In this document: positions 53,585-63,030 of the stretch, in pieces | Numbering within the stretch: the stretch's first letter is position 1 | How the letters are laid out: each line of letters begins with the position of its first letter | Source: Salinivirgaceae bacterium | GTDB lineage: Bacteria; Bacteroidota; Bacteroidia; Bacteroidales; SZUA-534 | Assembly: GCA_017645945.1 (NCBI GenBank) | Contig: JAGCNL010000076.1 | Coordinates: forward strand, 1 to 64,000 | Length of the DNA stretch: 64,000 bases | Reading direction: 5' to 3' | The notes under the pieces: generated by a model | Seen by the model: only the letters and a program-made list of their open reading frames with translations | Database searches by the model: none | What the model was told of the DNA's origin: nothing | Made by a program: the position numbers and the translations under genes

Positions 53585-53643
53585 AAGCATAATACAAGTG
53601 CCGCCACAATCTGAATCCGGCAAGCACACATATTAATTAAAGT

Positions 53644-54615
53644 ATGTATAAATATCTGAAAATCATACGATGGCCAAACCTGTTGATTGTGCCGTTCACA
53701 ATGATTCTGATGCGCTACTGCATCATCAAGCCGATACTCGACTACCAGTATTCGATTCAGTTGGGTGAAGTTGTAACCTTACAATTGTCAGGAATTTATT
53801 TCACCATTCTGATACTGATAAATGTGCTGCAAGGAGCCGCCGGATATGTCATAAACGACTATTTCGACCGCAAGATTGACAACATCAACCGCCCAGACGA
53901 GGTGATTGTGGACCGCACGCTGCCGCGTCGGCACGCCATTATCTACCACTCAGTCCTCAATGCGTTGGCCATTCTGCTTGCGGCGGTGTTTGCGTGGCAT
54001 TTCGGCAGATTATCGATACTGCTTTTTTACCTGATGATTTCGGGATTATATTGGTTATATTCAACCACTTACAAAAAGCAATTACTTGTCGGCAACATTG
54101 TTGTGGCATTAGTAACCGCCTCAATACCAATACAAGAAGGTATTTTCGAGTGCGCCGAACTGACACGCGCATACGGATTCGACATAATTGCCAAAGGGAT
54201 GACTTTCAAACCAATATTATATTGGACAGCGGGATTCGCTTTTTTTGCCTTCCTGACCAATCTTATCCGCGAGATTGTAAAGGATATGGAAGATGTTGAA
54301 GGCGACTGCTACTGCGGTTGCGACACTCTCCCCATACACTTCGGAATGCGGATATCGAAGGTAGTTGTGGTGTCGCTGTTCATACTTATGATAGCCAGTT
54401 TGTTAGCCGTTTACCATCTGTTTTTGCACGATTTCCTGACGCTGCTATACATCGCAGTGCTGTTGATAGCCCCCGCTTGTGTGGCCGCCTTCATGACCAT
54501 CCGCGCAAGCGAGGTGAAGCATTACAAACGAATCAGCACAATTATCAAAATAGTAATGGTACTGGGCGGACTATATTCGGTTCTGGCCAGTCAACTCATT
54601 CAGTTTGTTGTGTGA
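53644..54615 (+). CDS. UbiA-family prenyltransferase (geranylgeranylglycerol-phosphate synthase-like)
   Basis: 323 residues, eight or nine membrane helices. The two Asp-rich motifs of UbiA enzymes are present: NDYFDRKIDNINRPD (about residues 70-84) and DMEDVEGDCYCGCDTLP (about 219-235). This closely resembles the Bacteroidota proteins annotated as geranylgeranylglycerol-phosphate geranylgeranyltransferase, but the acceptor in bacteria is uncertain (quinone, heme or lipid). Monocistronic by its own promoter; YebC lies 112 nt downstream with a separate promoter. Confidence 0.87.
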   Translation: MYKYLKIIRWPNLLIVPFTMILMRYCIIKPILDYQYSIQLGEVVTLQLSGIYFTILILINVLQGAAGYVINDYFDRKIDNINRPDEVIVDRTLPRRHAIIYHSVLNALAILLAAVFAWHFGRLSILLFYLMISGLYWLYSTTYKKQLLVGNIVVALVTASIPIQEGIFECAELTRAYGFDIIAKGMTFKPILYWTAGFAFFAFLTNLIREIVKDMEDVEGDCYCGCDTLPIHFGMRISKVVVVSLFILMIASLLAVYHLFLHDFLTLLYIAVLLIAPACVAAFMTIRASEVKHYKRISTIIKIVMVLGGLYSVLASQLIQFVV

Positions 54616-54679
54616 TTTACGGCGCTAAAACCATATAAAACGCTCAATCAATTTCTTGCGATTTTTCGCAAAAAACGCT

Positions 54680-54687
54680 TACTTTTG
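54680..54687 (+). promoter_or_regulatory. TAnnTTTG -7 box for the YebC gene
   Basis: TACTTTTG followed by C, start near 54694, leader about 34 nt to ATG 54728. Confidence 0.62.
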
Positions 54688-54727
54688 CGCCGTCAAAAAA
54701 AATAACAAAAACTAAACAGAATACAAT

Positions 54728-55438
54728 ATGGGACGTGCGTTTGAATACCGCAGAGCAGCCAAAGAGAAACGTTGGGGACACATGTCGAGAATGTTCCCGA
54801 AACTGGCGAAACAAATTACTGCCGCAGCAAAAGAAGGCGGAATGGACCCCGATATGAACCCGAAACTGAGGACCGCCATTCAGAACGCCAAGGCCGAGAA
54901 CATGCCGAAAGACAACATCGATGCAGCCATCAAACGTGCAGCTGGCAAGGATGTTGATGCATACACTGAAGTCAACTACGAGGGCAAAGGACCTCACGGA
55001 GTGCTGGTGTTTGTGGAGTGCATGACCGACAACACCACCCGCACAGTGGCAAATGTAAAATCATACTTCAACAAGCACGACGGCGGACTTGTTCCGACAG
55101 GCTCACTTGAGTTCATGTTCTCGCGCAAGGCAGTGGTTGAGTTCGAAAAAAAGCCCGACATCAACCTTGAAGACCTTGAGCTTGAGTTGATTGACGCTGG
55201 TTTGGAGAATTTCGATGTTGACGAAAACACCGTTTACGCTTACGCTGAATATACTGAATTTGGCAACCTCACTCAGGCTATCGAAAAGGCTGGCATCGAG
55301 ATTAAGAAAGCCACTCTGCAACGTTTCCCGCAGAATCCTGTGGAATTCACAGAGGAGCAAATTGCCGACATCGACAAACTGATTGACAAACTTGAGGAGG
55401 ATGACGACGTTCAGGCTGTTTACACCAACATCGCCTAA
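54728..55438 (+). CDS. YebC/PmpR-family protein
   Basis: 236 residues. The N-terminus [30 protein letters not shown] and the following [35 protein letters not shown] are diagnostic of the TACO1/YebC family. Members act as translation or transcription factors (YebC2 relieves ribosome stalling; PmpR binds DNA). Which role applies is not settled by sequence. Own promoter and terminator. Confidence 0.93.
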   Translation: MGRAFEYRRAAKEKRWGHMSRMFPKLAKQITAAAKEGGMDPDMNPKLRTAIQNAKAENMPKDNIDAAIKRAAGKDVDAYTEVNYEGKGPHGVLVFVECMTDNTTRTVANVKSYFNKHDGGLVPTGSLEFMFSRKAVVEFEKKPDINLEDLELELIDAGLENFDVDENTVYAYAEYTEFGNLTQAIEKAGIEIKKATLQRFPQNPVEFTEEQIADIDKLIDKLEEDDDVQAVYTNIA

Positions 55439-55462
55439 TCCGATATCGAATAAAACAATTGA

Positions 55463-55489
55463 AGCCGCCCTGTTTGGACGGCTTTTTTT
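55463..55489 (+). terminator. Terminator of the YebC gene
   Basis: Stem AGCCGCCC with GGACGGCT (one bulged mismatch), loop TGTTT, then seven T. Confidence 0.88.
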
Positions 55490-55611
55490 GTGCCATTTTC
55501 ATTTTTTTTTGCGTTTTTGAAAATCAAAAAGGACAATCAACACAATTTATTCCTAACTTTATGCTATCGATTTAATCGTTTTTTTCTGAAACCGCTTAAA
55601 GTTTGCACATC

Positions 55612-56121
55612 ATGGATACGGAATGCAAAACACGCGAGGAAGTTTTTTTTAACAAATTCAATTATAAGTTGTCGTCGTTTTTCCACGATGACTACACTGA
55701 AATTGACAGTATTGAAACGCCTGCCACATTCATGATTGTGTACGAAAAGAAACTTGCGCAGAAAGAATTCGGTTTGTTCGACCGCCTGCAATTCCGTATT
55801 TTCTACGACAAGGAAATCATCACAGGCTCGAATCCTGTCAACGTCAAACTGCTGAGCGATGGTTACTCTGCCGATTCGGTGATGCAACTTGCAAAAACCA
55901 TTTCAGGCATTTTCGGACTCGACGATTCCGGCACAAGCAGCAACGCCGACATCAGTTTCTACTCAGCCGACGAGTACGACCTGTTCTGGACCATTGGCGA
56001 CGGCGAAAGTTTCATCAGCATTGAGCGCGACCACAAAGACGGATTATCGCTCAACATCTTGTTCTACAACAACTTGATTGGGCAAAGTGTGGGCGATTTG
56101 CTTATGCCTGAGAAAGCTTAG
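55612..56121 (+). CDS. Conserved hypothetical protein
   Basis: 169 residues from ATG 55612 (a TTG three codons upstream is less likely). Soluble mixed alpha/beta sequence: MIVYEKKLAQKEFGLFDRLQFRIFYDKEII, SADSVMQLAKTISGIFGLDDS, FYSADEYDLFWTIGDGESFISIERDHKDG. No family recognised; no signal peptide or membrane segment. Lies between YebC and the M16 peptidase. Confidence 0.68.
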   Translation: MDTECKTREEVFFNKFNYKLSSFFHDDYTEIDSIETPATFMIVYEKKLAQKEFGLFDRLQFRIFYDKEIITGSNPVNVKLLSDGYSADSVMQLAKTISGIFGLDDSGTSSNADISFYSADEYDLFWTIGDGESFISIERDHKDGLSLNILFYNNLIGQSVGDLLMPEKA

Positions 56122-56232
56122 GCAATAGCGAATCGGACTATCGATTTTGAAAGCGATTGCTTCCTGTTGCCTGCAGTCCAAAAATCAGTTTCACCAATAA
56201 TCCGATTCAACGGTACAACATTATTTTTTGCT

Positions 56233-56240
56233 ACCTTTGC
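56233..56240 (+). promoter_or_regulatory. TAnnTTTG -7 box for the M16 peptidase
   Basis: TACCTTTG followed by C, start near 56247. It supports the TTG start at 56263, since no ATG lies between. Confidence 0.65.
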
Positions 56241-56262
56241 GGCTCGTTAAAAAAAGCAGATT

Positions 56263-57486
56263 TTGGCCGAATACGAATATCATAGGTTAGCGAACGGAAT
56301 CCGTGTAATCCACAGTCAGTCAAGCACACCGGTGGCGCACATGGGCGTGGTGATAAACACCGGCTCACGCGACGAACTCGAGAATGAGCATGGCATCGCG
56401 CACATGATTGAGCACGTGATTTTCAAAGGCACACGCAAACGCAAAGCTTACAACGTGATAAGTTGCCTTGAGAACGTTGGCGGCGAGATTGACGCCTACA
56501 CCACCAAGGAAGAGACGTGCGTTTACGGTACTTTCCTGAAAGACTACTACGGCCGCGCGATGGAGCTGTTTGCCGACATCATCTTCAACTCTACCTTTCC
56601 GGACCACGAGTGCGAAAAGGAGAAGGAAGTGATTGTGGATGAGATAAATTCGTACAAGGATTCGCCTGGTGACCTTATTTTCGATGATTTTGAAGACCTG
56701 ATTTTCAGCGGGCACACCATCGGACGCAACATTCTTGGCACCCCCGAGTCAATTGCACGATACAATCACACTGATATTCTGCGTTTTATCGGCCGCACAT
56801 ACAATACTGACCAGATTGCCATCTGCTCTGTAGGGCCTGTCGATTTTAAAACCATTGTGCGACTTGCCGAGCGCCACTTCGGTCCGATTGCCACAAAAAA
56901 ACGCGATTTCAAGCGGATACCCGTGAATCCGTACACACCGCATCTGCTTGAAGTTGAACTCGAAACGCATCAGTCGCACTGCATTTTCGGCAACCGTGCC
57001 TACCCCACCGACCACCAAAATCGGCTGGCTTTTGAGCTGATTAACAACACCTTGGGCGGTCCGGGAATGAACTGCCGCCTCAACCTTGCACTGCGCGAGA
57101 AGCACGGCTACACCTACAACATTGAGTCGTTCTACACACCATATTCTGACACTGGAGCTTTCGGCATCTATTTTGGCACAGATTACGAGAAGATTGACCG
57201 CTGTCTGAACATCATTCGCCGCGAATTGCGCCGCCTGCGCGAAGAGCGAATGGGCACACTTCAACTCGACCGCGCCAAAAAGCAAATGATTGGCCAGCTG
57301 GCCATCAGCACTGAGAACTATTCGGGTCTTATGCTCAATCTCGGCCGCAGCTGCCTGATTTTCGACACCATCGACCCACTGAGCGAGGTCTGCGACAAAA
57401 TCAACAAACTCACCAGCACTGACCTGCTTGAAGTTGCCAACGAAACTCTCGACGACAAGATGTTCTCGACGCTGATTTTCAAATAA
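56263..57486 (+). CDS. M16-family (insulinase-like) zinc peptidase
   Basis: 407 residues starting at TTG 56263, chosen because the conserved N-terminus EYEYHRLANGIRVIH begins right there and a promoter ends just upstream. The inverted zinc motif HMIEH is at residues 47-51, with the downstream Glu in KEKEVIVDEINSY. The C-terminal half is the structurally similar inactive M16 domain. No signal peptide, so a cytosolic peptidase is likely, resembling mitochondrial processing peptidase beta-type bacterial homologues. Confidence 0.9.
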   Translation: MAEYEYHRLANGIRVIHSQSSTPVAHMGVVINTGSRDELENEHGIAHMIEHVIFKGTRKRKAYNVISCLENVGGEIDAYTTKEETCVYGTFLKDYYGRAMELFADIIFNSTFPDHECEKEKEVIVDEINSYKDSPGDLIFDDFEDLIFSGHTIGRNILGTPESIARYNHTDILRFIGRTYNTDQIAICSVGPVDFKTIVRLAERHFGPIATKKRDFKRIPVNPYTPHLLEVELETHQSHCIFGNRAYPTDHQNRLAFELINNTLGGPGMNCRLNLALREKHGYTYNIESFYTPYSDTGAFGIYFGTDYEKIDRCLNIIRRELRRLREERMGTLQLDRAKKQMIGQLAISTENYSGLMLNLGRSCLIFDTIDPLSEVCDKINKLTSTDLLEVANETLDDKMFSTLIFK

Positions 57487-57540
57487 TATCGAAGGTTGGG
57501 CTAACCAAATAACACCGATACATAAACGAATATATACACG

Positions 57541-57569
57541 TAGAGACTCCATAACATGACATCTCTACA
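57541..57569. repeat. Degenerate GTAGAGA...TCTCTAC palindrome
   Basis: 7-bp arms 15 nt apart between the convergent M16 and BspA genes; related to the longer copies at 30474 and 57672. Confidence 0.6.
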
Positions 57570-57583
57570 TGTTTATCGATATT

Positions 57584-60500
57584 TTACCAAATCATCATAA
57601 CCCGTTTCACCACACCGCCAGTTTTTACAATGTAAACGCCTGGTGTGTTGATGGTTATTGCCGTTGTCCCCGTAGAGACGCGCCATGGCACGTCTCTACA
57701 AATTAATGCGCCCATAGCATCATAAATGCGGATTTCATCGGTGGCGTTTTCAACTACAATGGTATTGCCGTGGGCGTAGATGTTAATGGCGCTGGCGGCA
57801 GATTCGTTGATGGCGGTTGGCATAGTTGCCCCCCAAACAACCGGACGGTTGTTGGGATTCCAATTTGAATTCCATCCGTCGGGTTGAGATTCCGCCTCGC
57901 AATAAATGGTCAAGGTATCGCACAATTTAAACGCAGACTCACACATCAAAGAGACTGATTTTGGTATGTATATCGAAGAAAGTTTTTTGCAACCGGTGAA
58001 TGCCGCACTCTCAATGGTTTTTACAGAATTCGGAATTGCTAACGTTGTAAGTAAACTGCTTGAGAACGCATATTGAACAATGATTTTGCAACCATCGTGT
58101 ATTGTGCGAGCACCCTCGTAAGGGAAGCCAGAACTCATTAAAGCAAGATATGGGTTTTGCTTATTGCCTAAATACTCACCATTATCATATCGGTTGTATT
58201 GCAGCAATCCGTCGCAATATCTAAACGCGTCTGGTTCAATGCCCACGACAGCATCTGGTATGTTCACTTTATCACCTTCGCCCAAGTAAGCGACAATCCA
58301 AGTCTTTTCATCATCGGCATACACATAAAAGTCATCGTAGGCCACACCATAAATAACTGTGCCTACCCCAAAATTCTCATTATCCGCGCCCAAAGGTTTG
58401 CTGGCTTTGATTATAAATCTTGCATCGAATGGTATATAACCAATTTTAGTGACCGATTTGGGAATAAATATCAAAAACATCTCACAATCATTAAATGCAC
58501 GATCGCCAATGGTCGTAACAGAATTAGGGATAAACACCTCCGACAAACCACGGCAACCCTCGAACGCTGATTCACCAATTATTTTCACAGAATTGGGAAT
58601 GTCTATTGACGTCAGGCCACTACAATCGTAGAACGCTTTCTCGTCGATGCTTGCAACTGAATTGCCTATAGCGACAGAATCAAGACTGGTACAGCCGTAG
58701 AATGTCAATTCGGCAATCTTTGTAACAGAATTCGGAATGTTTATAAACGACAGACTGACACACTCTCTAAACGCCTCGCTGCCAATACTTTTAACTGACT
58801 CGGGGATGGTCACCGAAGACAAGTTTTCGCACAGCCCGAACGCTCCGGTTCCAATGCTTGTCACAGAATCGTGAATTACAAATGATGTCAGTCCCGTACA
58901 TCCATAAAACGCATAATCTTCAATGGTTTTCATAGATTTAGGAATGTATACCGATGTTAAATCTTTGCTACCCGAAAATGCGTGCGCACCAATACTTGTG
59001 ACCGTGTTGGGAATGGTTATCGAAATCAGACTATCGCAATTTGCAAACGCTCCGTTTTTAATGGTTGTCACCGACTCGGGCAAAGTCAAATCGCCGCCTT
59101 CGCCAATATAATCGATGACGACAGACCTTCCTGTACCATAATAATAAACAACTCCGTCTTCACCGAATTCGGCATTCATATATTGCGCTCCGCTTATGTA
59201 TACAATGTTGGCTTCACCATTATATATGATGTTTTTCACTCCTTTAAATGCACCATAGCCAATACTAATCGAATCGGGGACAAAAACTGTTGTCAGACTG
59301 GTGCAATTTTGGAATGCTTCTGCGCCAATACTTTTCACAGAATTTGGGATTGTCACCGATGAAAGGTTGGAGCAGTCTGTGAAAGCCAACGACCCGATGC
59401 TGGTAACAGAATTGGGAATGACAATTGATGTAAGGCTGGAGCAACCAGAGAACAAACAATCTTCGATGCTGGTAACAGAATCTGGAATGTTCACCGATGC
59501 CAGATTGCCGCAACCATAGAATGCACCAGGTCCGATTGTTTCCACGGAGGCGCCAATAGAAACTGATGTAAGGCTATCGCAATATCCGAAAGCATTAGAT
59601 TCTATAATTTTCACTGAGTTGGGGATTGTTACCGATGTCAGGTTTTGACACAAACAAAATGCGGATTCACAAATCTTTGTTACCGTATTTGGAATGGTCA
59701 CGTCGCCACCATCTCCAATATATCCCGAAAGTTGTGTTTTCTCTGCATCGGCATAGATAAATCCGTTTTCGTCTGGCTCGACATTATAAAATCTGGCACC
59801 CCAAGGTGCGCCTTCGGCTTCACCTGAGTATGAAATGTTTGTTATCCCCTCAAATGCATTTTCACCAATGTTTTTTACAGAATTGGGAATGCTTGTCGAT
59901 CTCATAGCACAACCGCTGAACGCGCGTCCGCCGATGCTGGTAACTGAACTGGGAATATCCACCGATTTCAAACTGGAGCAACCTGAAAATGCACTGTTGC
60001 CAATACTTGAAACAGAATTGGGAATAGTTACCAACATCAGGCTCGTGCAATCGCCGAACGTAACATCGTCGATACTTTTAACCGAATTACTTATTGATAC
60101 GGAAGTCAGCCCCTTACAATTACAAAACGCCCCGATTCCAAGACTTGTTACAGTATTCGGGATTGCTACCGAAGTCAGACTGCTGCACCCCGAGAATGCG
60201 TAGTCGCGTATGGTTGTGACTCCATCAGGAATGGTTATCGTAGTCAGACTGCCGCAACCCGAGAAAGCGTGTTCGTCAATTCTTGTTACCGAGTTTGGAA
60301 TGTTCACAGAAGTCAAACTGCTGCACCCTGAGAACATATACCTACCAATATATTTAAGAGTGTTCGAAATGGTAACCGAGGTTAGGGCGGTACAATTCTC
60401 GAACAAGTTCCAACCAATGCTTGTCACCGAATTGGGCATTGTAACCGATTCCACATTGCTACAACTGTAGAATGCTTTGTCTTCAATACGTGTAACTATG

Positions 60501-61048
60501 CTTGGTATTGTAACATCACCTCCCACACCGACATAACAGGAAATGCAAGTTTTTGTAGCATTAGAATAAATAAAGCCATTATCGTCGGGGTCATCAGAAA
60601 AATATAAAACGTCGCGTGCACCCCATGGACTGTCGTATGTGGTCATACCATCACTTACAATTCTACCAACATTGTAGAATGCATCCCCACCAATACTTTC
60701 AACAGAATGTGGAATCAATACTGGTGACAAACCGCTGCAATTGTAGAATGCCCCAGCCCCTATTTTTGTAACAGTATTAGGAATTTTAACTGATACTAAA
60801 TTGGTGCAGTTCTCAAACGCCCCGACACCAATACTGGTAACTGTATATGTTACACCATTATTTTCCACAGATGATTGAAGCAAAAGGTTTCCCGCCAATG
60901 ATGGTTCTTCACAACCAACAGAAACTTCGTGCTTGGTGGCGTTGGTCACTGTGTATTTCAAATTGTCAATGGTAAAAGTGGTCTGTGCCCACACCTGCCC
61001 CGCAAATATTGAGGCAAATAGAAAAGTGAAAATGCGTTTCATCTTCAA
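57584..61048 (-). CDS. BspA-type leucine-rich-repeat surface protein with T9SS sorting domain
   Basis: 1154 residues, signal peptide ending QVWAQ. The body holds about 35-40 BspA-like LRR units (I.NSVTSIG..AF.GC..L.SV.IP). Several non-LRR inserts of the form VYY/FIYADAEKTQL..YIG.GGDVTIP appear at about residues 150, 420, 630 and 920. The C-terminus (IRIYDAMGALICRD ... TPGVYIVKTGGVVKRVMM) is a sorting domain, and it contains an in-frame palindromic insert (57672-57699). BspA-like proteins bind host or microbial surfaces. -7 box at 61085-61092. Confidence 0.9.
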   Translation of the reverse strand: MKMKRIFTFLFASIFAGQVWAQTTFTIDNLKYTVTNATKHEVSVGCEEPSLAGNLLLQSSVENNGVTYTVTSIGVGAFENCTNLVSVKIPNTVTKIGAGAFYNCSGLSPVLIPHSVESIGGDAFYNVGRIVSDGMTTYDSPWGARDVLYFSDDPDDNGFIYSNATKTCISCYVGVGGDVTIPSIVTRIEDKAFYSCSNVESVTMPNSVTSIGWNLFENCTALTSVTISNTLKYIGRYMFSGCSSLTSVNIPNSVTRIDEHAFSGCGSLTTITIPDGVTTIRDYAFSGCSSLTSVAIPNTVTSLGIGAFCNCKGLTSVSISNSVKSIDDVTFGDCTSLMLVTIPNSVSSIGNSAFSGCSSLKSVDIPSSVTSIGGRAFSGCAMRSTSIPNSVKNIGENAFEGITNISYSGEAEGAPWGARFYNVEPDENGFIYADAEKTQLSGYIGDGGDVTIPNTVTKICESAFCLCQNLTSVTIPNSVKIIESNAFGYCDSLTSVSIGASVETIGPGAFYGCGNLASVNIPDSVTSIEDCLFSGCSSLTSIVIPNSVTSIGSLAFTDCSNLSSVTIPNSVKSIGAEAFQNCTSLTTVFVPDSISIGYGAFKGVKNIIYNGEANIVYISGAQYMNAEFGEDGVVYYYGTGRSVVIDYIGEGGDLTLPESVTTIKNGAFANCDSLISITIPNTVTSIGAHAFSGSKDLTSVYIPKSMKTIEDYAFYGCTGLTSFVIHDSVTSIGTGAFGLCENLSSVTIPESVKSIGSEAFRECVSLSFINIPNSVTKIAELTFYGCTSLDSVAIGNSVASIDEKAFYDCSGLTSIDIPNSVKIIGESAFEGCRGLSEVFIPNSVTTIGDRAFNDCEMFLIFIPKSVTKIGYIPFDARFIIKASKPLGADNENFGVGTVIYGVAYDDFYVYADDEKTWIVAYLGEGDKVNIPDAVVGIEPDAFRYCDGLLQYNRYDNGEYLGNKQNPYLALMSSGFPYEGARTIHDGCKIIVQYAFSSSLLTTLAIPNSVKTIESAAFTGCKKLSSIYIPKSVSLMCESAFKLCDTLTIYCEAESQPDGWNSNWNPNNRPVVWGATMPTAINESAASAINIYAHGNTIVVENATDEIRIYDAMGALICRDVPWRVSTGTTAITINTPGVYIVKTGGVVKRVMMIW
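57672..57699. repeat. GTAGAGACG palindrome inserted in frame in the BspA gene
   Basis: 28-bp palindrome (arms GTAGAGACG/CGTCTCTAC) translated as CRDVPWRVST within the sorting domain. Same length as the intergenic copy at 30474-30501. Confidence 0.85.
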
Positions 61049-61084
61049 TTATTAGTTAGTTGTTCGTGTTAAAAATGTATCAAG

Positions 61085-61092
61085 CAAATATA
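61085..61092 (-). promoter_or_regulatory. TAnnTTTG -7 box for the BspA-type gene
   Basis: Minus strand TATATTTG, start near 61078, leader about 30 nt to ATG 61048. Confidence 0.62.
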
Positions 61093-61152
61093 GGCTTTTA
61101 TTCAGCGAAAAGCACGAGCCGAAGCCTGATTTTGCGCTCCTTTTTCCCATTT

Positions 61153-61752
61153 TCAGAATTGGAATTCCAACTGCGTGTCGAGCAGACGGAACGAGCGCCG
61201 ATGATACGGCGTGATGCCATATTTTTTGATTGCATCGCGGTGGTCGGCTGTTGGATAGCCTTTGTTTTTTGCCCAATTGTATTGCGGGAATTCCTTGTCA
61301 ATCTGCAACATAAAATCGTCGCGGAAGGTTTTGGCCAGCACTGAGGCCGCCGCAATCGACAGATATTTGCCATCGCCCTTCACAATTGTCTGATACTTAA
61401 CATCATTGTAAGGTTTGAAACGATTACCATCGACAATGATGAACTCTGGCCTCACTTTAAGTTGGTCAAGAGCCAGATGCATCGATTTTATGGAAGCATT
61501 CAAGATATTTATTTCGTCGATTTGCGGGGCGTCGAGTTTCGCGACAGCGTAGGCAGCGGCTTCGCGCATAATGACATCGCGTAACTGGTAACGCTGTTTC
61601 TCAGTCAGTTGTTTTGAGTCGTTTAGCTTATCGTTACTGAAATCAGGCGGCAGAATGACTGCGGCCGCAAACACCGGACCAGCCAAGCATCCGCGCCCGG
61701 CTTCGTCGCAGCCCGCTTCGTTGGCCAAACCGCTGAAATTGAGTTCGAGCAT
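61153..61752 (-). CDS. rnhB: Ribonuclease HII
   Basis: 199 residues. The catalytic acidic residues are visible: Asp16 and Glu17 in [14 protein letters not shown], Asp in FIIVDGNRF (about 108) and the later [10 protein letters not shown]. It cleaves RNA in RNA-DNA hybrids, such as misincorporated ribonucleotides. The start overlaps the preceding gene's stop by 1 nt, so it is translationally coupled to the outer-membrane protein gene. Normal length. Confidence 0.94.
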   Translation of the reverse strand: MLELNFSGLANEAGCDEAGRGCLAGPVFAAAVILPPDFSNDKLNDSKQLTEKQRYQLRDVIMREAAAYAVAKLDAPQIDEINILNASIKSMHLALDQLKVRPEFIIVDGNRFKPYNDVKYQTIVKGDGKYLSIAAASVLAKTFRDDFMLQIDKEFPQYNWAKNKGYPTADHRDAIKKYGITPYHRRSFRLLDTQLEFQF

Positions 61753-63023
61753 TAATAGAAACGGCGTTTCTGGAACCAGTAGTCGATGTAGGTCAGGTTG
61801 AGACCGAACTGCAGCGACTGATGAAGCACAAGCAAGTTGTCGAGCGTTCCCTGCTGCTTGTACATGCAGTAGGTGTTGAACCTGATGGAACGTATTCTGA
61901 ATCCCACACCAGCCGACAACTTGAACGATTTGAGCGTGTAATGGTCGACTCGGCAGATACCGCTTTCAAATCCTCCACCAGCGCGGAAAACAAGGTCGTT
62001 AACAAGGTCGTTAGAGTGGCCAAGTTTTTTAGGAATAAACTCGCAGCCAATATTGATTGATTTGTTATCAATCAGCTTTGAGCGCAAATCCTCAACATCC
62101 AGCTTCGACAGCGGATTATAGTTGAAATCGCCCGACATGGTGAATCTGCCAGCCTTGCTATATGAAACTCCAAAACCAAACGTAGGCGGGAGTTTTGTAT
62201 AACGGTCATAATCATCGTCATCGAAATAAACCGTGTCAATCAGTCCGATACGATAGAATGTGTTTGTTGCGATTTCTTTGCGGCTGCAACGCAGAATTCC
62301 TGGTGTGCTGGCTATGGCACCGATTGTCAGAGTTTTGTTTTTCGACAGCGGAATGTCCTGCTGCAAGCCAAAATCGAGTTTGCCGCCAGTATAATAATCT
62401 GTTTTTTCGATGTAGATTGAGAATTCATCGGCCGATGTCATTGCCATTGACTGCCGCTCGGTTTTCGGACCGAAAAGAATCGATGCGTTCATTCCTAACG
62501 ACGTATGCTTGAACAAATCGACTCCCAGACCGACATAAGCCCAAGTGAGGCCGCCAAGACCCTCAACGTATGACATGTATCTGTCTTCACCGCCACCAGA
62601 AACGTATTCCTTCGACTGCAAAGTGTAGCCCACACTCGTGTATGGCGCAAGGCCAAACGATATACCCAGACGGTCGCTTGGAGCCATAGTGAGCGAGAAA
62701 TACGACACGTTGCCGTTCATTTTATCGCCCGAATCGAGATGCGTTTCAATGTGCTCATAGTCCATATGCACGCCGATATCGAACAAAACCATTGTCGAAT
62801 CAAGTGAGGCATACGATGCGGGATTTATTGTATTGACGTAACGCTCTGACCGTAAGGCAATTCCGACTCCGCCCATCGACGTGTTTCGGCCATGCCCCAT
62901 CTGCTCATACAATCCGATACCATATTTTGAATATGGAGAAATTGTATTATTCTGACATACTGACACTTGCGCCATTGCCAGCATAAAAAGCGCCACAACT
63001 GTTGATTTCATTTTTCCACTCAT
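61752..63023 (-). CDS. FadL/PorV-like outer-membrane protein
   Basis: 423 residues, signal peptide ending VSVCQ. The start of the mature protein ([46 protein letters not shown]) is the hallmark of a widespread Bacteroidota barrel family akin to FadL/PorV. Alternating strands follow up to the aromatic C-terminal residue Tyr (KRRFY). It may be a T9SS accessory or a hydrophobe channel; not decided. Middle gene of a three-gene block (DUF4270, barrel, rnhB; gaps of 7 and -1 nt). Confidence 0.82.
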   Translation of the reverse strand: MSGKMKSTVVALFMLAMAQVSVCQNNTISPYSKYGIGLYEQMGHGRNTSMGGVGIALRSERYVNTINPASYASLDSTMVLFDIGVHMDYEHIETHLDSGDKMNGNVSYFSLTMAPSDRLGISFGLAPYTSVGYTLQSKEYVSGGGEDRYMSYVEGLGGLTWAYVGLGVDLFKHTSLGMNASILFGPKTERQSMAMTSADEFSIYIEKTDYYTGGKLDFGLQQDIPLSKNKTLTIGAIASTPGILRCSRKEIATNTFYRIGLIDTVYFDDDDYDRYTKLPPTFGFGVSYSKAGRFTMSGDFNYNPLSKLDVEDLRSKLIDNKSINIGCEFIPKKLGHSNDLVNDLVFRAGGGFESGICRVDHYTLKSFKLSAGVGFRIRSIRFNTYCMYKQQGTLDNLLVLHQSLQFGLNLTYIDYWFQKRRFY

Positions 63024-63030
63024 AGCGCCA

